Source: Bacteriovorax sp. UBA1852 (lineage in GTDB: Bacteria > Bdellovibrionota > Bacteriovoracia > Bacteriovoracales > Bacteriovoracaceae). From it: a DNA stretch of 20,841 nucleotides. Within the stretch, counting starts at the first letter, position 1; the number at the start of each line of letters is the position of its first letter. Where the stretch lies: positions 1 to 20,841 of the forward strand of contig DDIK01000068.1 of assembly GCA_002338505.1 (NCBI GenBank). The letters are read 5' to 3'. A program made the translations under genes and the position numbers. Under the pieces are notes generated by a model. That model was not told the DNA's origin. It made no database searches and saw only the letters and a program-made list of their open reading frames with translations. Of the stretch, positions 16,094-20,841 are shown piece by piece.

Positions 16094-16887
16094 GTAACCT
16101 TATGAAAAACGATCGATTGAAATTTATATTATTTTCAACTTTTCTATGTGTTCTATTTTTCTTTTCGAATCAATACTATCAATTTCTCGAAGTAAGCCTT
16201 AGTACTTATGAACTAATTTTGGCAGGACTCTTGATTGTTTCTCATAGTGTTTTCGCGTCCTCTAGAGAGTTAAAGCTTGGATCACCAGTAGTCTTAATCT
16301 CGCTTCTTGGTGCAAATGATCCCATGGTCGTCACTTTTACTCTTGCACTGTATGCATTTTTGTACTTTGATATGATTATTATTAAACAATTGCTAGTGAC
16401 GTTTTTTATAATTCTTAGCTTTTTAAGTTTAAATATTATATCTGAAATTAGTGCGCTAGGACTTCATTTGGTGGCGATTATGGTGATATCACTGTTTCGC
16501 TCAGACCGTTATCTTCTATTTGTCGTGAGTTCTCTACTCGGCATTAAGGGCTTTCTTGTTCTAGAGGGAAATTTGGATGTGATGTTAAACTACCTGCCAT
16601 TTCTTTTTACTTTTATAGCCGTTATATTCAAGAGTTTTGAAATAGCCTTGTCATATATATTATTTTTATTAACAGGAAGAATTGAAAGCTTCTTAATTGT
16701 TCCTGTCATATACTCTCTTGCTCTTATCGCTCACGAAAAAATTAATAAGTATTCCTCTTTTTTCATATTAGTTTTTCTTTTTGGACCATTAGCATTTTTC
16801 AATGGAGGCGCAGAATTAAGTGCATCTTGTGTAATATTTTTAGTAATAATGATTTATTCAAAGTTTAGGAGATTAGAAAGTGCTTGA
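16090..16887 (+). CDS. Multi-spanning membrane protein, possible diverged NuoM-like (M')
   Basis: 265 residues starting at the ATG in the ATGA overlap with L' (an upstream TTG at 16048 would add 14 residues inside L' and is unlikely). About eight to nine hydrophobic segments. No signature motif of the antiporter family survives. Near the end LFGPLAFFNGGAELSASCVIF runs roughly parallel to NuoM MGLPGLSGFISEALIF (G-P/L-x-x-F-x-x-x-A-E/L). About half the length of NuoM. Assignment rests mainly on its place between L'-like and N'-like genes. Codon use is very AT-rich, as in its neighbours. Confidence 0.55.
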   Translation: MSNLMKNDRLKFILFSTFLCVLFFFSNQYYQFLEVSLSTYELILAGLLIVSHSVFASSRELKLGSPVVLISLLGANDPMVVTFTLALYAFLYFDMIIIKQLLVTFFIILSFLSLNIISEISALGLHLVAIMVISLFRSDRYLLFVVSSLLGIKGFLVLEGNLDVMLNYLPFLFTFIAVIFKSFEIALSYILFLLTGRIESFLIVPVIYSLALIAHEKINKYSSFFILVFLFGPLAFFNGGAELSASCVIFLVIMIYSKFRRLESA

Positions 16888-17839
16888 GAAGTATATTTTA
16901 CTAAGCTTTGTTCCGATCCTAGTTCAGATAATAAATTTGCTGAAATCTAGAGTTTCATTTGCATTACTGTCAACATTTACTATTTTTGTATTTACGTCAG
17001 CCCTTGTATTTCTGTGGTCAAATATAATTTTGACTGAGATTGAGCTTACTTTTATATCGGTTTTTACTATCTTGATTATTTACTTCGGCAATACAAAAAA
17101 TCAAGAAGATGAGGTCTTAAAAATATTGTATAGCATATGGTTTGTTAACGTAGGTATTGTCGCTCAATTTGAGTTTTTTGAAATGCTTATCTTTCTGTTT
17201 CCATTTTTCTTTGCGGCTAAAAATATCAAAAATATTTTTTACCAATTTTTCATATTTCTAACTGTTATGATCTTTGTAGCGCTTAAGATTCATTTACCTT
17301 CGGTATATCAAGTCTCTATAGAGGAGTTTATCCTTGTTTTATTTCTGGGCTCGGCTTTTATTCACTTTAAGTCATCTGTTAACATTTTAGATTATTTCGT
17401 CTACCAGATAGTATTTGCAACGATTCTGGCATCCTTGAGCGAGATGAGTCTATTTGTATATTATTTCATGTTTGGTTTAGGTTTGCTTGTTGTTGTGAGA
17501 AATCATTTTTTCAAAAACCTACCGATGGCGTTTTTTTTGGGATCAATACTTTCGATCCCTCTTATTGAGAGTTATTCTTTTTTAAGTCAAGAGTATTTAG
17601 TTTTTCAAGTGTTCTTTATAACAATCTTATGTGTAGAACATTGGATAAAAAATGATGTCATAAAGCGCCTGACTTTAACGCTTTGTTTATTTCCAGTCCT
17701 GTATTATTTTAGTCATGTAAACGATATAGCCAACCCTAGTTTTATGATAGCAAATATTTTTCTAATGGTTCTCTATCTTAAGTCAGTCTATGTAAGAAAT
17801 ATTGTTCCTGATAGTTATAATCAACTGAAGCAAGTATAA
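16880..17839 (+). CDS. Multi-spanning membrane protein, diverged NuoN-like (N')
   Basis: 319 residues, nine to ten hydrophobic segments. The start is GTG at 16880 with AGGAGA (16867-16872) seven bases upstream; it overlaps M' by 8 bases. Two stretches run in step with NuoN of this window. FFEMLIFLFPFFFAAKNIKN falls on NNMLILYIGVETLSILSYVM plus its basic tail, without the proton-site glutamate. KNLPMAFFLGSILSIPLIES falls on KNHPLMAILMSIVMFSLAGL. The lysine-helix motif YKIACVPFHMW is absent. The stop TAA (17837-17839) lies inside a TATAAT box for the next gene. It closes the seven-gene block. Confidence 0.6.
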   Translation: MLEKYILLSFVPILVQIINLLKSRVSFALLSTFTIFVFTSALVFLWSNIILTEIELTFISVFTILIIYFGNTKNQEDEVLKILYSIWFVNVGIVAQFEFFEMLIFLFPFFFAAKNIKNIFYQFFIFLTVMIFVALKIHLPSVYQVSIEEFILVLFLGSAFIHFKSSVNILDYFVYQIVFATILASLSEMSLFVYYFMFGLGLLVVVRNHFFKNLPMAFFLGSILSIPLIESYSFLSQEYLVFQVFFITILCVEHWIKNDVIKRLTLTLCLFPVLYYFSHVNDIANPSFMIANIFLMVLYLKSVYVRNIVPDSYNQLKQV

Positions 17840-17840
17840 T
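17835..17840 (+). promoter_or_regulatory. TATAAT box giving a probable leaderless mRNA for the GYF/TPR gene
   Basis: A consensus TATAAT overlaps the N' stop codon, with six bases between it and the ATG at 17847, so transcription would start at the ATG itself. No Shine-Dalgarno precedes this ATG. The -35 region is weak. The spacing is identical to that of the response-regulator gene at 1512-1524. Confidence 0.45.
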
Positions 17841-17846
17841 ATCATT

Positions 17847-20841
17847 ATGAAGAAGTTTCGCATTAAACTCTCTGACGAAAGAGTTTTTGGACCATTTACA
17901 AAAGAGCAGGTGTTATCTCTTTTTGAGAAAGCTAAGGTTGATGAATCGGCCATGTGCCAAACATTCCCGATTGGTGAGTGGATGCCAATTTCATCCTTTA
18001 AAGATTTTAATGTAAGTCCAGTATTAGAAAAAGAGCCGGTAGAAAAAGTCGAAGACCAAGAAACAAAGGCCACAAGACTTCTCACTAAGAAAGAGATCCC
18101 AGAGATTGCCAAACTTAAACCTCAGGCTGAGCAAATAGATGAAACTGTTTTGGAGGACTTTGGAAATAAGGATGATGGGGAAGATGAAACTTTAAATTTC
18201 GAAATCGAAGAAGATTCACAGCGCTTTGAGGGTATTATTGAAGAGCCTGGTGAAGAGCTTGAAAAGACTCGTGTCATTCGAATAAATAATGATGTTGATC
18301 TCGATGAAACTGTCGTGCGTGATATTAATGTCGAGTTTGCTGAAGATCAAATCATTGAAGAAGTACAAGATGAGGATATTGAGCAGCAGGAAGAGCCAGA
18401 AGAGATTCAAGAAATTGTCGTTTCACAAGATGATGATACAGTAATGTTCGATATGAAATCCCATGATGAAAATCTTCCGATGCTGCAAAAGCGTAAACTT
18501 GAGTTTGAATATAAAGAACTTGAAGATGAAATTAAGAGAGATGAGAGGAAGTTGGCTGCGAAAAGTGCAGAGGAGTTCGTAGAGGATATTGAAGAACTTG
18601 GGGAGTCAGAAGGTAAAAAAAAGAAGAGTATGTTTTTTATTATATTCTGCGTCTTTTTAATTTTTTATCTGGATGAAGATGACAAAAAGATAGATATCAA
18701 GAAAATTTTAAAACCTAATATTGCCTTTCCGCTTCAGTTAAAAGAATCACCGGAGCAATCACAGAGCTTTTTTGAAAAGGGAGTGTCTGAATATGCAAAA
18801 GGTGATTACTATTCAAAGGTGAGGTCCTCAACCTTCTTCTTTAAATCGCTTCAGTTCGGTTTAAGAGATAATCCGGCTCTGTCACATTTGGTATTGGTTT
18901 ATGGTGAAATATTGCCAATGACTAAAGATATTCAAAGTTCTGCAAGAGTTCAGTATAAACTTGTAAATTTAGCCAAGTCTAGCCTTTATACTGATTGGCG
19001 AGTTGCTCTTGGTGCGGCCTTATTTTATTTTCATATGGATAAGAAACTTACCGCCAAAAAAATCTTAGAAAACTACTCTCGATTGAGTAAGAATAATGCT
19101 CGAATTCTATCTTTTTACCTCAAGATTCTTATTGATGAAGCAAATGAGGAAGATGCACGAGTTGTTTTTGAAAGTTTGTCTGAGGCGAAGAAGTCTGTTG
19201 AGGTAATAGATGCTCTGGCTTCATTTCATGTTATGGAAGATAAAAAGGACTTAGCTTATAAGTTATATAGAGAAAATTATACTTACTATAAAAATTCGAT
19301 GGATTATCTCGTAAATTACGGAGAGCTACTCCTTGATATGGGTAAAATATCAGAACTTAAGGAAGTTGCAAAAGTGCTCGTCGCTTTACAAGGAGAAGGT
19401 TCTCCGAGACTGTTTGGAAAAGGATTAAAGTTTGCAGGTTTTGTTAATGCGGCAGACGGTAATATTGAGAAAGCTTCTAAGCTGTTTATAAGCTCCTTGA
19501 ATCAATATGAAGACAATGAGCTTAAGGATACCCTTGCTTCACTTGAGCTGGGCGGGGGAGATATTTCTGAGCAATTAATAAAGTATTCAAAAATTGAGCA
19601 ACTCATCACAGACTCAAGAGAACTTGCAAAGCTAGGCAAGTGGGATAGTGCCTTTTTAAAGGCGATAGATGCTGTAGATTTAGAGCCCAAAAGTAAGAGG
19701 GCTAAAATATATTTATCTGAGCTTCAGTCTAAGAGAGGCTATATAATGGAAGCTATTGAGACTCTTAAGGCATTAAATGAACTCTATCCCAAGGATCAGG
19801 AAGTGAGTCATTCTTACCTTATGGCATTAATAAGAGGCTACCAATTTAAAGATGTAAATGAGTATCTTTCAGCACTACATGCAGAGAATCCACTAAAAAA
19901 TAGTCACCTCTTCTATGAAATTCTTGCAGAGTATTTTTTGCAAAAAGGTAATAGGAGGGTGGCGACTTCGCGCTATAGAGATGCATTAGAGTTAAATCCT
20001 ATCGAGGATAGATATTTTTATAAATTAGCAGAAATAAGTTGCGATATAAATATGTATAAGCGCTGCAGGTCTTATTTGAATGAGGCAAGAAGTCTTGATC
20101 CCGTAAATATAAAATACAAAATGCTTTACGCAACGGTTCTGTTTGAGCTTGAGGGAATTGATGTGGCCAAGGGGTACTTGCTGAGAGAACTTGAGGAGGC
20201 CAAGGATGATCCTCGTATTATTGGAAAATTAGCTATTTTGCATTATAGAAACCAGTCTTATAAAGATTATAGAATCTATAAAGAAATGCTTGAAGATCTT
20301 AATACTAAGGATGAGTCACTTTATAATTATCTAATAGAGACCTCATTGATTGATGGAAATAATGATTTGTTAGTGGATTCTGCAGAAAAGCTTTTATTGA
20401 TAAATCCAGGAGATATAAAGGCTAAGATGACCTTGGCGAGAGGTTATGCTAGGGATGGAAATAATAAGAAAGCGCTAGGTCAAATAAATAGTGTGATCGA
20501 TCAGATGCCAACCTATCCAAAAATTTATTATGAAAAAGCTGTAATCAAGCTTAAGCAAAACAAACTTGAAGAGGCTATCGAGGCTGCAAAGAAAGAGATT
20601 GAAAGCTCAAAGTCTGAATTTGGTTATTACATATTAGGTAAAGCACTTGTTCAGAAAAGAGAATATGAAAAAGCAAGAAAGTCATTTGAGTTAGCAAATT
20701 CAAAGAATCCAGATTTCTTTGAGAATCTTTTAGAATTGGGTTGGCTTAAGTATCGTGAAAGGGACTTTGCTACAGCGCGAGAGTTGTATCTGAGAGCCGC
20801 TAATATTAATCCTAGTAGTCCTCTGCTCGCAAAACGGCTGG
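17847..20841 (+). CDS. GYF-like domain, single-pass membrane, TPR-repeat protein (partial, runs off the window)
   Basis: 998 codons are open to the window edge with no stop. Residues 3-53 look like a GYF_2-type domain: FGPFTKEQVLSLF at 14-26 and W45-x-P47 (EWMPI). Residues 60-210 are strongly acidic, with repeated motifs around threonine (T76, T100, T115, T141, T155, T198). A charged, coiled-coil-prone stretch (about 213-250) leads to KKKKS and one membrane helix at about 262-277. The positive charges before the helix predict a cytoplasmic N-terminus and a periplasmic C-terminus. From about 300 onward there are many helical repeats of TPR type, clearest near the end (YEKAVIKLKQNKLEEAIEAA; YILGKALVQKREYEKARKSF; LGWLKYRERDFATARELYLR). 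Such proteins act as scaffolds. Some gliding-motility proteins of myxobacteria pair cytoplasmic GYF domains with one membrane helix, but a motility role here is not shown. Confidence 0.85.
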   Translation, partial: MKKFRIKLSDERVFGPFTKEQVLSLFEKAKVDESAMCQTFPIGEWMPISSFKDFNVSPVLEKEPVEKVEDQETKATRLLTKKEIPEIAKLKPQAEQIDETVLEDFGNKDDGEDETLNFEIEEDSQRFEGIIEEPGEELEKTRVIRINNDVDLDETVVRDINVEFAEDQIIEEVQDEDIEQQEEPEEIQEIVVSQDDDTVMFDMKSHDENLPMLQKRKLEFEYKELEDEIKRDERKLAAKSAEEFVEDIEELGESEGKKKKSMFFIIFCVFLIFYLDEDDKKIDIKKILKPNIAFPLQLKESPEQSQSFFEKGVSEYAKGDYYSKVRSSTFFFKSLQFGLRDNPALSHLVLVYGEILPMTKDIQSSARVQYKLVNLAKSSLYTDWRVALGAALFYFHMDKKLTAKKILENYSRLSKNNARILSFYLKILIDEANEEDARVVFESLSEAKKSVEVIDALASFHVMEDKKDLAYKLYRENYTYYKNSMDYLVNYGELLLDMGKISELKEVAKVLVALQGEGSPRLFGKGLKFAGFVNAADGNIEKASKLFISSLNQYEDNELKDTLASLELGGGDISEQLIKYSKIEQLITDSRELAKLGKWDSAFLKAIDAVDLEPKSKRAKIYLSELQSKRGYIMEAIETLKALNELYPKDQEVSHSYLMALIRGYQFKDVNEYLSALHAENPLKNSHLFYEILAEYFLQKGNRRVATSRYRDALELNPIEDRYFYKLAEISCDINMYKRCRSYLNEARSLDPVNIKYKMLYATVLFELEGIDVAKGYLLRELEEAKDDPRIIGKLAILHYRNQSYKDYRIYKEMLEDLNTKDESLYNYLIETSLIDGNNDLLVDSAEKLLLINPGDIKAKMTLARGYARDGNNKKALGQINSVIDQMPTYPKIYYEKAVIKLKQNKLEEAIEAAKKEIESSKSEFGYYILGKALVQKREYEKARKSFELANSKNPDFFENLLELGWLKYRERDFATARELYLRAANINPSSPLLAKRL

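Noticed and set aside
13005..17839. Mrp/Mnh-type sodium/proton antiporter operon
   Set aside because: Gene order and sizes do not match Mrp A-G, no antiporter signature motifs remain, and an H-like protein, which Mrp lacks, is the best-supported member.
13005..17839. Pseudogene remnant of a nuo duplication
   Set aside because: Seven consecutive frames are open with sensible ribosome-binding sites and overlaps over 4.8 kb; random decay would have introduced stops and frameshifts. It is not excluded that function is under weak selection.
1..20841. CRISPR array, tRNA/rRNA gene, insertion sequence or phage attachment site
   Set aside because: No regularly spaced repeats, no cloverleaf or rRNA-like stretch, no transposase or terminal inverted repeats with target duplications were seen.

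Overview
The window reads as a chromosomal segment of a low-GC, Gram-negative bacterium. Signal peptides and two periplasmic SurA/PpiC-type chaperones point to an outer membrane. The gene content (a large complex I membrane operon, Mfd, a stand-alone receiver, and a GYF-domain/TPR membrane protein) together with the AT-rich coding style would fit Bdellovibrionota, for example Bacteriovorax-like predators. That placement is inference, not proof.

Left part, minus strand (1-5103): the beginning of a SurA-like chaperone gene (cut by the window edge), a PpiC-type peptidyl-prolyl isomerase, a single-domain response regulator, and mfd (transcription-repair coupling factor). A perfect 14-bp inverted repeat covers the ribosome-binding site of the SurA-like gene. 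The response regulator appears to be transcribed as a leaderless mRNA.

Middle, plus strand (5285-13001): a tight operon of the seven membrane-arm subunits of NADH:quinone oxidoreductase (complex I), in the order nuoA-H-J-K-L-M-N. The genes for the peripheral arm (nuoB, C, D, E, F, G, I) are not here. nuoA has an in-frame TGA just before its conserved C-terminal tail. The tail is still encoded and intact up to the nuoH start.

Right-middle, plus strand (13005-17839): seven further AT-rich genes, mostly overlapping, each encoding a hydrophobic membrane protein. I read them as a second, miniaturised and strongly diverged copy of the same set in the same order, A'-H'-J'-K'-L'-M'-N'. The order, the relative sizes, the membrane-segment counts and several local residue patterns match, while the proton-channel glutamates and lysines and most signature motifs are gone. 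The seven open frames contain no breaks and show translational coupling, which argues against simple decay. This is the most interesting feature of the window. A GC-rich hairpin at the start of this block may limit transcription from nuo into it.

Right end, plus strand (17847 to the window edge): a large single-pass membrane protein with an N-terminal GYF-like domain, an acidic linker with repeated threonine motifs, one membrane segment and a long TPR region. It has a TATAAT box placed so that the mRNA would start at its ATG.

No stretch longer than 300 bases lacks a gene. The longest gap (5104-5284) holds the divergent mfd/nuoA control region.
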